Assembly: GCA_028277515.1 (NCBI GenBank)
Contig: JANQGC010000155.1
Span: 1-64,000, forward strand
Reading direction: 5' to 3'
Source: Anaerolineae bacterium
Lineage (GTDB): Bacteria > Chloroflexota > Anaerolineae > Promineifilales > Promineifilaceae
DNA length: 64,000 nt
Below, in pieces: positions 1-7,753 of the stretch (position 1 is its first letter; each line of letters opens with the position of its first letter). Below the pieces are notes generated by a model, which worked only from the letters and a program-made list of their open reading frames with translations, ran no database searches and was not told the origin of the DNA. A program made the position numbers and the translations under genes.

Positions 1-1
1 G

Positions 2-1378
2 CGTATTGAAGATACGGACCAAAAACGATACGTGCCCGGTGCGGAGCAGGCTATCCTTGATTCCTTACGCTGGCTGGGCCTGGACTGGGATGAAGGACCG
101 GATATTGGTGGACCTTTTGGTCCCTATGTGCAAAGCGAACGGACAGCGCTTTACCAGGAATGGGCTGAATGGTTGATCGCCCATGACCACGCTTATCGCT
201 GCTACTGCACGGCCGAGGAATTGGCACAAATGCGCCGGGAACAGATGGCGGCCAAGCAACCCCTGGGCTATGACCGGCGCTGTCGCCACCTGACGCCGGA
301 ACAGCGAACCGAAAGAGAAAAGGCCGGTCTCAGTTCCGTGGTGCGCTTCAAGATGCCATTGCAAGGTGAAACGGTCATCCCTGATCAGATTCGCGGCGAT
401 ATCACAGTGATGAACAGCCAGATCCAGGACCCGGTGCTGCTCAAGTCGGATGGGCTGCCCACTTATCACCTGGCCAATGTGGTTGACGACCATTTCATGC
501 AAATCAGCCATATTTTGCGCGCCGACGAGTGGATCAGCACCGCTCCCTTACACATTAATCTTTACAATGCTTTCGGTTGGGAAATTCCCGTATATGCTCA
601 TCTACCCCTGGTGCTCAATCCCAGCGGCAAGGGCAAGCTGAGCAAGCGCACCCAGGCTTTTGACGATAACGGCCGCGAAGTGCTGATCAAAGTAGAAGAA
701 TTCCAGGAAGCGGGTTTGCTGCCTGATGCTATGCTCAATTTTCTGGCGAATGTGGGCTGGTCCTTCGGCGATGATCGTGAGAAATTCACCCTTGAAGAAG
801 CGGTGCCCCGGCTGGAGTTAGCCTCTATCAATCCTGCTCCCTCCCGCCTTCCCTATGACAAACTGGACTGGCTCAACGGGCAATATATCCAGGAGATGAC
901 GCCGCTGGAACTGGCCAGGGCGGTCAAGCCCTTCCTGGATGATGCCGGGTATGAAGTCAATCCTGAAGCTTTGTTATTGGTCATGCCGGCGATGAGTGTG
1001 CGCTTGAAACGGCTGCCTGACGCGGTTCCCTTCTTGAAATTCCTGTTTGAAGATGTGCCCTTACAGATGACGGCCGATGACCTGACCCACAAAAAAATGC
1101 CCTATGAGCAGGCCAGGGAGGCGTTCATCCGCGCCCGCGATTTCGTGCGTGATGTCCAGCCCTACGATCTGGACACTATCAGCCAGGGCATGATCGCCAT
1201 CGGCGAGAGTGTGACGACCAACGGCAAGGCCGGTCCATTCCTGGGCACAATGCGCCTGGCGATTACCGGCCAAAAGGTGTCGCCACCGTTATTTGAATCA
1301 ATGCTGGCTCTCGGCCGTGAACGCGCCCTGGAACGGCTCAATGAAATCGTAGAATTGTTTCAAGAAAATAGTCAATAG
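2..1378 (+). CDS. gltX: Glutamyl-tRNA synthetase, 5'-truncated by the window edge
   Basis: Charges tRNA-Glu with glutamate in the cytoplasm (class I aminoacyl-tRNA synthetase). The reading frame is already open at base 2, where RIEDTDQKRY, the segment just after the HIGH motif, is visible. The GTG at 32 is therefore internal and the true start lies upstream of the window. The KMSKS loop appears as KLSKR about 212 codons into the visible part. A C-x-C (CYC) followed by C-R-H matches the zinc site of bacterial GluRS. About 458 codons are present against a usual 470-490, so only some 25-30 N-terminal residues are missing. The C-terminal anticodon-binding part is complete. It is followed by tRNA-Gln(CUG), which may matter if the organism makes Gln-tRNA by the indirect route. 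Confidence 0.96.
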   Translation, partial: RIEDTDQKRYVPGAEQAILDSLRWLGLDWDEGPDIGGPFGPYVQSERTALYQEWAEWLIAHDHAYRCYCTAEELAQMRREQMAAKQPLGYDRRCRHLTPEQRTEREKAGLSSVVRFKMPLQGETVIPDQIRGDITVMNSQIQDPVLLKSDGLPTYHLANVVDDHFMQISHILRADEWISTAPLHINLYNAFGWEIPVYAHLPLVLNPSGKGKLSKRTQAFDDNGREVLIKVEEFQEAGLLPDAMLNFLANVGWSFGDDREKFTLEEAVPRLELASINPAPSRLPYDKLDWLNGQYIQEMTPLELARAVKPFLDDAGYEVNPEALLLVMPAMSVRLKRLPDAVPFLKFLFEDVPLQMTADDLTHKKMPYEQAREAFIRARDFVRDVQPYDLDTISQGMIAIGESVTTNGKAGPFLGTMRLAITGQKVSPPLFESMLALGRERALERLNEIVELFQENSQ

Positions 1379-1489
1379 GCTATCCACACAGGCAAGAAAC
1401 TTCAGGATACCAGCCATTAACTACGAGATTTTACACCCTACTGCGCAGTTGCCCTGCAATCGGCTGTTTGGTAAAATTCGGGGCTATAT

Positions 1490-1562
1490 TGCGGGCTAGC
1501 TCAACTGGCAGAGCGCTTGACTCTGAATCAAGAGGTTGTTGGTTCGATCCCAACGCCCGCAG
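1490..1562 (+). tRNA. tRNA-Gln (anticodon CTG)
   Basis: Complete cloverleaf. The acceptor TGCGGGC pairs with GCCCGCA, the D arm is GCTC/GAGC, and the anticodon stem CTTGA/TCAAG encloses the loop CTCTGAA with anticodon CTG. The T arm is GTTGG TTCGATC CCAAC and the discriminator is G. The CCA tail is not encoded (CCT follows). It lies between gltX and an AT-rich patch. A weak terminator hairpin follows 30 nt downstream. Confidence 0.96.
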
Positions 1563-1592
1563 CCTAATATACGGGGTTAAACCCTTCTTCAC

Positions 1593-1614
1593 CCCCACAT
1601 CTTCCGGTGTGGGG
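1593..1614 (+). terminator. Hairpin after tRNA-Gln(CTG)
   Basis: CCCCACA and TGTGGGG form a perfect 7-bp stem around an 8-nt loop and are followed by ATTTTGAT. The position just after the tRNA suits a terminator, but the T tract is short. The rest of the 1563-1914 gap holds only a 70-codon ORF (1658-1870) with one CxxC pair and no ribosome binding site, which I do not call. Confidence 0.55.
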
Positions 1615-1914
1615 ATTTTGATCTTGATAGCCCGTAGCTTAAGCCGTAGCTTGACAAATGATATTTAAACGAAATAAACAGAAAAAATGTGGTAAGTGCG
1701 GGGAATTTAAATCCCTAAGGCATATGAGAACACTCATAAGAAACGCCGGTATGAAAAAACAGGGATCATCACAAGAACAAGGTAAACAAACGCCGCAAGA
1801 GAAACAAAGAAGAGAGCAAATCCTACATCCTCCATTATTTCAGAACCCACCTCTGTCAGAAATGCGCTAACGTCGATCCCATGTCCGATTTACTTTGTAA
1901 TCTGCGGTTTAACT

Positions 1915-2892
1915 TTAATTAAGTTTTAGCTTTTCTTTCGCTTCAACTAAGTTATCATCCCATACCCACAATCTTGCCCAGGGGGGAATTTTGTAATAGT
2001 CTTGTTTGCCAACAATCTTCCGTGAAGTAATATCAACGCAATGACGGCTAAAAGCTTCACTTACCATCTGCAAGTAATCATTTTCGGAAACTTCCCAACC
2101 ATCTGCTACTAAACCGTTTTTAAGTTCCACTATCTCTTGTCCTTGATTAATATCTTCCTCAAAATATTTTCGGGTTGTGCTACCTCTTTTAGCAACAACA
2201 CGAGGTAGACTAAGATCCAATACTGCCCGAAATTCATATGCTAATAAAACATTCTCTCCTCCACTCTTTTCGTCCCATTGCCCTTTTTTATTTTCCCATG
2301 CATATTTGCTTGCATTTATGGCTTTTAACCAATCGTCGTTTTTTGGTATGCTTGGATATATTGGAAATGATGCAGCATGACCATCTTCTAGCAATTCCAA
2401 ATTATATGTTCGACGGCGAGGATCATCTCTGTGTGGCAATTCTTTCTTTAGGAACCATGGAGCTACTAAGGCAAGAACCCTTAAATATTTATCAAAAAAT
2501 GGGTCATAGGCTTGGACAAAAAGCCTTGGCTGCAAATCGTCAGAAAAAGAACCTATCCGTGTTCTCATAGCTTTTGATAAAGCATTTGTTGCATTTTTCC
2601 CAGCCCTAAAATGCCGTTCTGCAGCATCATTCGTAATTTTGTTTACTAGGAATTCCTTTAACCCATCATTGATTAATCCATCGAAATGTCCATCCTTTAT
2701 TCTCTTCTTAGCCAAATTAAGTTTTTTCTGTACTGTGTCCGCCTTACCAAATGAACCTCCTTCTTTTTCGGGTGTATCAATATTTAGCATCCTAATAGGT
2801 TGGTTAATTTGAATAGTATCTCCATCGGTTATCTTCAAGCCAATATGAGATCCGTTTCGTGTCGCAACTGAAAAACTGTTTGGGATTTCCAT
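1915..2892 (-). CDS. Staphylococcal-nuclease (SNase/TNase) homologue
   Basis: Probable Ca2+-dependent nuclease of the SNase fold. The N-terminal part has the family signature: DGDT at residues 23-26, Arg34 and IDTPE at 38-42. These correspond to Asp21, Arg35, Asp40 and Glu43 of the S. aureus enzyme. KYLRVLALV near residue 138 fits the segment that carries the second catalytic Arg, so the active site looks intact. At 325 residues it is about twice the core SNase domain. There is a long insert between the two catalytic halves and an unassigned C-terminal region rich in Trp and charged residues. No signal peptide is seen, so it may act inside the cell. The start is supported by AAGGAGC 8 nt upstream. 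It stands alone in an AT-rich patch next to a tRNA gene, which suggests horizontal transfer. The in vivo substrate is unknown. Confidence 0.8.
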   Translation of the reverse strand: MEIPNSFSVATRNGSHIGLKITDGDTIQINQPIRMLNIDTPEKEGGSFGKADTVQKKLNLAKKRIKDGHFDGLINDGLKEFLVNKITNDAAERHFRAGKNATNALSKAMRTRIGSFSDDLQPRLFVQAYDPFFDKYLRVLALVAPWFLKKELPHRDDPRRRTYNLELLEDGHAASFPIYPSIPKNDDWLKAINASKYAWENKKGQWDEKSGGENVLLAYEFRAVLDLSLPRVVAKRGSTTRKYFEEDINQGQEIVELKNGLVADGWEVSENDYLQMVSEAFSRHCVDITSRKIVGKQDYYKIPPWARLWVWDDNLVEAKEKLKLN

Positions 2893-3382
2893 AAGTAATG
2901 CTCCTTTTCAATTCACATTGTACTGGAAAAAAAATTCCTTCAAAGCTTACTTCCATATTGATTCTCGATGGCTCAGTGCATGCGATTATTCTGTTGAGAC
3001 CACACTCGCGACAGATCACACAAGTGCACTATAACAATATTTGATGAGCCAATACTGTCCTTAAGAATTGACTATTAATAGAGTGGAATAAATAGCGCCA
3101 GACAACACATACCCCCCTTCATTAATCCGCTCAGCTAAATGGCTCTTTATTTCAATTTAATAAGACCTAAGGTTTTTGCTCCCTTTGAATGGCCAATAGG
3201 CTGGAGCGACTGAATCGCGAATTTCGCCGCCGGTCGCGAGTGGCTATGCTATTTCCTAATGAGGCTACTTGTCTCTGATTAGTAACGACCTTTGTCATGG
3301 AAATTAGTGATGATTGGGAAACAGGCCGCGTCTACTTGCGTGTTGATAAGATTTAGTTTTTAACGTACGAATAATCCGAGGA
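2893..3382. other. AT-rich gap without a recognisable gene
   Basis: I see no ORF with a ribosome binding site, no tRNA and no clear hairpin here. The sequence is AT-rich and its right part leads into the remnant of a PhnB-like gene, so it is probably decayed sequence. Confidence 0.5.
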
Positions 3383-3472
3383 TTATGTTTTTACAGAAAA
3401 TAGCTTCTTTATCTCTTCGGCCTGTCCATCAAGCCATAGGTGAGTAATTAACTTTGAGTCTTTTTGTGACAT
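3383..3472 (-). pseudogene. N-terminal fragment of a PhnB-like VOC-family gene
   Basis: A 29-codon reading frame starts with ATG, has AAGGATC upstream and contains KLITHLWLDGQAEE. This resembles the N-terminus of PhnB-like glyoxalase/dioxygenase-fold proteins (typically K-I-T-P-x-L-W-F-D-G-x-A-E-E-A). It then ends after FSVKT without the rest of the roughly 130-residue domain. PhnB-like genes often sit beside ArsR and AHSA1 genes, and that pair is the next thing on the same strand. I infer that a third member of the cluster has been lost here. Confidence 0.5.
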
Positions 3473-3495
3473 GATAGATCCTTTTTGAGCCTTAG

Positions 3496-3524
3496 GTGAC
3501 AGTCACTTCGGAAGTGACTGTCAC
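3496..3524. repeat. Perfect 14-bp-arm palindrome (AAGTGACTGTCAC family)
   Basis: GTGACAGTCACTTC and GAAGTGACTGTCAC are perfect reverse complements separated by one base. It lies 14 bp past the stop of the AHSA1-type gene. The segment AAGTGACTGTCAC recurs at 51038, also just past a stop codon, so this is a dispersed element and perhaps a transcription end signal. No T tract follows here. Confidence 0.7.
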
Positions 3525-3538
3525 GTGAAGGTATCCTG

Positions 3539-4480
3539 TTATCCAATTTCTGGAGATTTTATTATCAGTAGTGCTTCCAGGTTATCGAGGGTGGAATTCC
3601 AACCAGAAATGACGCCCATCTCTTCGTGTTTGATGCGGTCTTCCACTGTCGGATGGGAAATAAGGATGGTCAATTTTGTCTTGCCTCCCTGATCTTCAAA
3701 CAGGGTGGTTGTGACCATGCCCTGGGGTAAATCAGATGATTCCGGTGGCTCATAATCCTCGCCAAACTCATCAGTACTGACGATCTTCTTATGCGGAATA
3801 ATCTCTTTGTAGATTCCTACGGAAGGGTATTCCGCGCCATCAGGACCAATCAGCACATAACGCCAATGGCCACCCTCCGTAAAATCATGCGCTTCCACCC
3901 GTGTGCTGAAGCCTTCCGGTCCCAACCATTTTTCTATCTGCTGCGGCTCGGACCAGGCCTGCCATACGCGCTCTATGGATGCATCAAAAACGCGAGTGAT
4001 GATTAATTGCTTTTCAGCGAGACTGGCCAGGCGCTGCCAGGTCTCGCGTGCCCCGGATTCCATGCCTGAGGCAATGGTTCCATCGAAATCTTCCACCGTA
4101 TTGTAAACGGAGGTCATCGTAAGCCTTGTTTTTCCTTTTCCAACTTCCTCCAAGACGGCCGTCTCTATACTTTCATGCCCTGGTCCAATCGGCTCATAAT
4201 TGAATGTTTGCATCAGCCGGCGAGGCGGATCAACTTCCTTATATATACCATTGAAGGCATGCTCATTACCTTCCTTATCATGGCTGACAAAGCGCCAGCT
4301 TCCACCCACCCGAACATCCATTTCGTCAACCCGGGTCAGATGCCTCTCCGGACCCCACCACTCCGGGATAAGGTCGGGATCGGTCATCATTTTCCATAAC
4401 CGTTCAGGAGATGCATGAAAAACACGCTCCATGACAACTTTTCTTTCTTCACGATCGAATGTAAATTTTGTGTCTGACAT
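3539..4480 (-). CDS. Tandem SRPBCC (AHSA1/CalC-like) domain protein
   Basis: Contains two START/SRPBCC hydrophobic-pocket domains of the Hsp90-ATPase-activator-homologue type. The first spans about residues 1-150 (VFHASPERLWKMMTDPDLIPEWWGPE) and the second about 165-313 (VFDASIERVWQAWSEPQQIEKWLGPE). Each starts with the typical F-x-A-x-x-E-x-V/L-W core. The W-W-G-P and W-L-G-P turns are family hallmarks. Such proteins bind small hydrophobic ligands, and a catalytic role is usually unknown. I chose the internal ATG because AAGGAAG sits 5-6 nt before it; a longer frame has no such site. It follows an ArsR repressor on the same strand, a very common pairing, so it is probably controlled by it. 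The tandem fusion is less usual than single-domain forms. Confidence 0.85.
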   Translation of the reverse strand: MSDTKFTFDREERKVVMERVFHASPERLWKMMTDPDLIPEWWGPERHLTRVDEMDVRVGGSWRFVSHDKEGNEHAFNGIYKEVDPPRRLMQTFNYEPIGPGHESIETAVLEEVGKGKTRLTMTSVYNTVEDFDGTIASGMESGARETWQRLASLAEKQLIITRVFDASIERVWQAWSEPQQIEKWLGPEGFSTRVEAHDFTEGGHWRYVLIGPDGAEYPSVGIYKEIIPHKKIVSTDEFGEDYEPPESSDLPQGMVTTTLFEDQGGKTKLTILISHPTVEDRIKHEEMGVISGWNSTLDNLEALLIIKSPEIG

Positions 4481-4562
4481 AATGCTTCCTTTTTTAAATG
4501 CAAAAGTTGATAAAAAAATCTTCCTAATTCCCTTAACCCAATATCCGGCGCGCATTATCCGA

Positions 4563-4877
4563 CTATGATTGGCCGGAATCCTCGTTTAAAAGTTTTTCCA
4601 GGCGATCAAATCGCTGCTGCCACAAGCTCATCGTTTTCATAGCCCAATTCTCAAATTCCCGTATCTTCTCCGGATTCAATGTGTACAAACGTTTTTGCGC
4701 CTCTTTCTCAACCGTCACTAACTGGGCCTCACGTAACACTTTTAAATGCTGCGACACGGCCTGGGGGGTCGAGTGAAAGTGCTGGTAAATGTCGGAAGCG
4801 GGCATCTGTCCTTTTTCGGCCAGAATTTCTAAAATCTTCCTTCTATTAGGCTCAGCCAGCGCGGCGAAAACATCCAC
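4563..4877 (-). CDS. ArsR/SmtB-family HTH repressor, probably leaderless
   Basis: A winged-helix regulator of about 104 residues. DVFAALAEPNRRKILEIL is the hallmark N-terminal helix, PQAVSQHLKVLREAQLV is the recognition region and KRLYTLNP the wing. No metal-binding Cys motif is present, as in the SRPBCC-linked subgroup. An ATG exists at 4895, but it lies inside the spacer of a near-consensus promoter (-35 TTGACT, -10 TATAAC). A transcript from that promoter would begin at the GTG at 4877, giving the family-typical start (M)DVFAAL without a leader. I therefore chose GTG. A palindrome in the promoter suggests autoregulation. It lies upstream of the double-SRPBCC gene. Confidence 0.85.
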   Translation of the reverse strand: MDVFAALAEPNRRKILEILAEKGQMPASDIYQHFHSTPQAVSQHLKVLREAQLVTVEKEAQKRLYTLNPEKIREFENWAMKTMSLWQQRFDRLEKLLNEDSGQS

Positions 4878-4883
4878 GCCAGT

Positions 4884-4912
4884 GTTATAAAGCATATACT
4901 TAATTAAGTCAA
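4884..4912 (-). promoter_or_regulatory. Promoter and operator of the arsR-AHSA1 operon
   Basis: On the minus strand: -35 TTGACT (4912-4907), a 17-bp spacer, and -10 TATAAC (4889-4884). The predicted first base is 4877, the G of a GTG codon. The perfect palindrome ACTTAATTAAGT (4898-4909) overlaps the -35 and spacer, where a repressor would block RNA polymerase. It is the likely ArsR binding site. Confidence 0.7.
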
Positions 4913-4915
4913 TAC

Positions 4916-5401
4916 TTAAATAAGGTCAATTTTGCGCTTTTTGGCCAGTTTGGCAATGAATAAAACAGCGAGGAACCCGGCCGAGGCGGCGAGAACGGCC
5001 AGGATAGCCGTGCCCAGTAAAAAACTCCCTATCCATATGAAATGCGTGGGAATCATCTCCTGAACTATTTCAGGATTCAGCAACGATCCAACCAACCATT
5101 GCCCGACCTTAAAACCGGGGGCGTAGAGGGGGACGACGAGCAGATCATTCCAAACGGCACGCGCCAGGAAAATCGCCCCTTTGTTCAAACGAGCAAATTT
5201 GAATGCCAGCCCAACAGCCAGTAAGGAATCAAAAATGGGCAGCGGCAAAAAGCTGGTCAGCGTTCCCAAGGCAAACGCAGCGGCAAGCGCAAGAGGCGCA
5301 TCCAACCCTCGCCGCATCTCAAGACTTTGCTGGCGCAATTGGCTCAAAGCTAACTGGTAGAGCACATTTGTTTTTGCCTGAAAAAAAGAAATTGCTTTCA
5401 T
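4916..5401 (-). CDS. DUF2062 membrane protein
   Basis: A 161-residue integral membrane protein of the DUF2062 family. The family pattern is seen in A-x-x-F-A-L-G-T with P-L-P-I-F at about residues 44-58, then F-K-F-A-R-L-N-K, then N-D-L-L-V-V-P-L-Y with a following G. About three hydrophobic segments are visible and the C-terminus is lysine-rich (AKLAKKRKIDL), probably cytoplasmic. The start is the ATG with AAAGGAGC 8 nt upstream; a longer frame begins within the leader. The function is unknown. It ends just upstream of the arsR promoter on the same strand but is unlikely to belong to that unit. Confidence 0.75.
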   Translation of the reverse strand: MKAISFFQAKTNVLYQLALSQLRQQSLEMRRGLDAPLALAAAFALGTLTSFLPLPIFDSLLAVGLAFKFARLNKGAIFLARAVWNDLLVVPLYAPGFKVGQWLVGSLLNPEIVQEMIPTHFIWIGSFLLGTAILAVLAASAGFLAVLFIAKLAKKRKIDLI

Positions 5402-5591
5402 GTCATTGCTCCTTTCTTGTTCTGTATGGAGCAAGACGGCGGTCACCTGGCGAATGTTCCCGCGCAAATGGAAGCGTGGTTGAAACGTATGGGAGGCATT
5501 GCCGAACCAAAAACGGCCGGCTTCATGAAAGCAGCTTTTAGGCCGGCACTATATTCATATTGGATTTTCTATTGACTGCCAGGAGGATATT

Positions 5592-6818
5592 CTACTCCCA
5601 AGAGCGTTCGTCGATGACTGTTGGACTGTCCTCAGACAGGCTGTCTTCTGGAACAAAGTGAACGTCATCGACGCGCACGCGGCATAGTCCATTGACGGCT
5701 TGCTTTAGCTGTTGGGAAACAGTATCTGTCTGCGCACTTTGGTCCACAACAACACGAAGATCAAATTGATCGCGCAGTTCCGGACGGCTAATCACAGCCT
5801 GTAAGGCGACAACGCCCGGCACCTGCCCGGCTGCAAAGCGTAGCTGGTTAGGGTGCAAAAACATGCCGCGCACTTTCACGGCCTCGCCGCGCCGGCCGAC
5901 CAGGATAATCGAACGTTCATCCTGTTTACTCTGTCCCGGATTAGGATCTATATTCATCGCCATGTCGCCCGTTCCCACCCGGATTAGAGGATACAGCTTG
6001 CTGAAATTGGTGGCCACCACTTCTCCCGTCTCTCCGGGACCGACAAGTTGTCCCGTATCCGGATTGACGACCTGCACCACCGGCTCAGGCAGCAGGCGCA
6101 TGGCCATGCCCGGACCATCATTGGTGGCCATGATATGAAATTCGGCCGTTCCATAAGCATTGATCACATGCAGGCCATAGGTTTCCACCAACGTCTCGCG
6201 CAAGCTGGGTGGCAGTGGTTCGGCCGTTGTAATAACCTTACGCAACTTGAAATCGCGCCGGAAATCCATACCCTTCTCTTCCGCTTTTTGGATCAAGCTC
6301 ATCAGGAAGCTTGGCGTGCCGACGTATCCTGTGGCTCCCAGATCACGCATCATCTGTAGCTGCAAGTCACTGTTGCCTGTTCCACCAGGTATAACCGTCG
6401 CCCCCAGACGGGTGAAAGCGACATCAAAGAGATAACCGGCAGGTACCAGGTGGTAAGAAAGGGCATTTAGAATGACATCCCCTTCCTCAAATTGACCTCG
6501 CTCCAGGGCCACAACAGCCATCTCCCAGGCTACATCATCTTCGGCAGGCCCCGGTTCGTAGATAGGACCAGGTGAGAAAAAGATATGGCTAACCTCATGC
6601 AGCGGCACGGCCAGCATGCCGCCAAATGGGGGATCGGACTGCTGGAGTTGGGCAATTTCGTCTTTGGTTTGGATGGGGATTTTTACCAGGTCGGCCGCGC
6701 TTTGAATATCAGCGGGAGAAATCCCGGCTTGATCGAAGCGTACTTTTAAGGCCGGCGCATTTTTATAAGCATGCTGAACTGCCTCTTGAACTTTTTGATC
6801 AACTGATTTTTTACTCAT
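5592..6818 (-). CDS. PaaK-like AMP-binding protein with degenerate P-loop
   Basis: A 408-residue adenylate-forming-enzyme relative of phenylacetate-CoA ligase. Fold features are clear: a PaaK-type N-terminus, the segment VGTPSFLMSLIQKA, the Y-G-T-A-E adenine-binding motif, and the C-terminal GRRGEAVKVRGMFLHPNQ hinge. The P-loop that should read S-S-G-T-T-G-K-P is instead FFSPGPIYEPG (about residues 80-90). The usual Asp pair of the hinge is replaced by Gly-Glu. Ligase activity is therefore doubtful. The start ATG follows GGGAG by 6 nt; the upstream TTG is discarded. It is the last gene of the liv/acyl-CoA-ligase operon. PaaK-like genes recur in such operons, so it may help handle the imported acid. 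Confidence 0.75.
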   Translation of the reverse strand: MSKKSVDQKVQEAVQHAYKNAPALKVRFDQAGISPADIQSAADLVKIPIQTKDEIAQLQQSDPPFGGMLAVPLHEVSHIFFSPGPIYEPGPAEDDVAWEMAVVALERGQFEEGDVILNALSYHLVPAGYLFDVAFTRLGATVIPGGTGNSDLQLQMMRDLGATGYVGTPSFLMSLIQKAEEKGMDFRRDFKLRKVITTAEPLPPSLRETLVETYGLHVINAYGTAEFHIMATNDGPGMAMRLLPEPVVQVVNPDTGQLVGPGETGEVVATNFSKLYPLIRVGTGDMAMNIDPNPGQSKQDERSIILVGRRGEAVKVRGMFLHPNQLRFAAGQVPGVVALQAVISRPELRDQFDLRVVVDQSAQTDTVSQQLKQAVNGLCRVRVDDVHFVPEDSLSEDSPTVIDERSWE

Positions 6819-6870
6819 CGAACTCCCTCTCAAAAATCGCCAACAATTACTATGTTATCGGAATCGTCCG

Positions 6871-7665
6871 TTAGCCAAGCCAGCGTTTTCTGCGTTTGTA
6901 ATGTTTGACATTGCGATAGCTGCGCCGTTCTCCAACTTGAGTCAACCCCAGGTAAAATTCTTTGATGTCCGCGTTCTCGATCAACTGATCGGCCGGACCA
7001 TCAAGAACGATACGGCCGTTTTCCATGACGTAGGCGTAATCAGCTACCCTTAAAGCAACGTTGGCGTTTTGTTCGACTATCAACAAGGAGACGGCCGATT
7101 CCCGGTTGATCCGCTGAACAATCTCGAAGATGTTCTGTACGAGCAGAGGAGCCAATCCAAGGGATGGTTCGTCCAACAGCATCAGGCGCGGCTTGGCCAT
7201 CAGAGCACGGCCAATGCTTACCATCTGCTGCTCGCCACCGGATAGATAACCGGCGGTACGATTGCGCAGTCCTTTCAGCAACGGAAAGTATTCATAAACC
7301 TGTTCCAGCAACTGCTTCACCTCGCCCCGGTTGCTGTTAATCAAGGCGCCCGTCCGCAGATTTTCTTCCGTCGTCAGGTGTTGGAAAAGCCGCCGCCCTT
7401 CCAACACCTGCACAATGCCCATTCGGGTGACATCTTCCGCCTTCATCTTATCCAGCCGCTGTCCATCAAATTCAATACTGCCGCGTGTAACCTCTCCATC
7501 TTCGCGAAGAAGGAGGCCGGAAATACTCTTCAGCGTTGTAGTTTTACCGGCGCCATTGGCTCCGAGCAAAGAAACAATCTGGCCTTGCTCCACGCTCAAA
7601 GAGATGCCACGCAGCACCAGAATCACATCGCTGTAAACAACCTCGACATTATTGATCTTTAGCAT
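6871..7665 (-). CDS. livF: Branched-chain amino acid-type ABC importer ATPase
   Basis: One of two ATPases driving the importer, acting on the inner face of the membrane. Walker A GANGAGKT is at 35-42, signature LSGGEQQ at 141-147, Walker B LMLLDEP at 161-167, followed by the switch His region (LLIVEQNANVAL). The N-terminus MLKINNVEVVYSDV with a short nucleotide-binding domain is LivF-like. The C-terminus has an extra basic tail (NVKHYKRRKRWLG) beyond the usual end at about 240-245. No ribosome binding site is evident before the ATG. It lies between the receptor gene and the PaaK-like gene. Confidence 0.92.
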   Translation of the reverse strand: MLKINNVEVVYSDVILVLRGISLSVEQGQIVSLLGANGAGKTTTLKSISGLLLREDGEVTRGSIEFDGQRLDKMKAEDVTRMGIVQVLEGRRLFQHLTTEENLRTGALINSNRGEVKQLLEQVYEYFPLLKGLRNRTAGYLSGGEQQMVSIGRALMAKPRLMLLDEPSLGLAPLLVQNIFEIVQRINRESAVSLLIVEQNANVALRVADYAYVMENGRIVLDGPADQLIENADIKEFYLGLTQVGERRSYRNVKHYKRRKRWLG

Positions 7666-7753
7666 GATTCTAACGTTGGTTAAGAATAAAATGGCGAATG
7701 GTTTTCGACTTTTAAGATGGTTTACTCTTCATTAACCATTCACCAATTAACAA

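Noticed and set aside
1658..1870. 70-codon ORF with CGKCGEFK
   Set aside because: One CxxC pair only, no Shine-Dalgarno, low-complexity Gln/Lys tail; too weak to call a gene.
1869..1882. TCGATCCCA downstream of tRNA-Gln(CUG) as an att-site duplicate of the tRNA 3' part
   Set aside because: Only nine bases match the T-arm and there is no integrase; probably chance.
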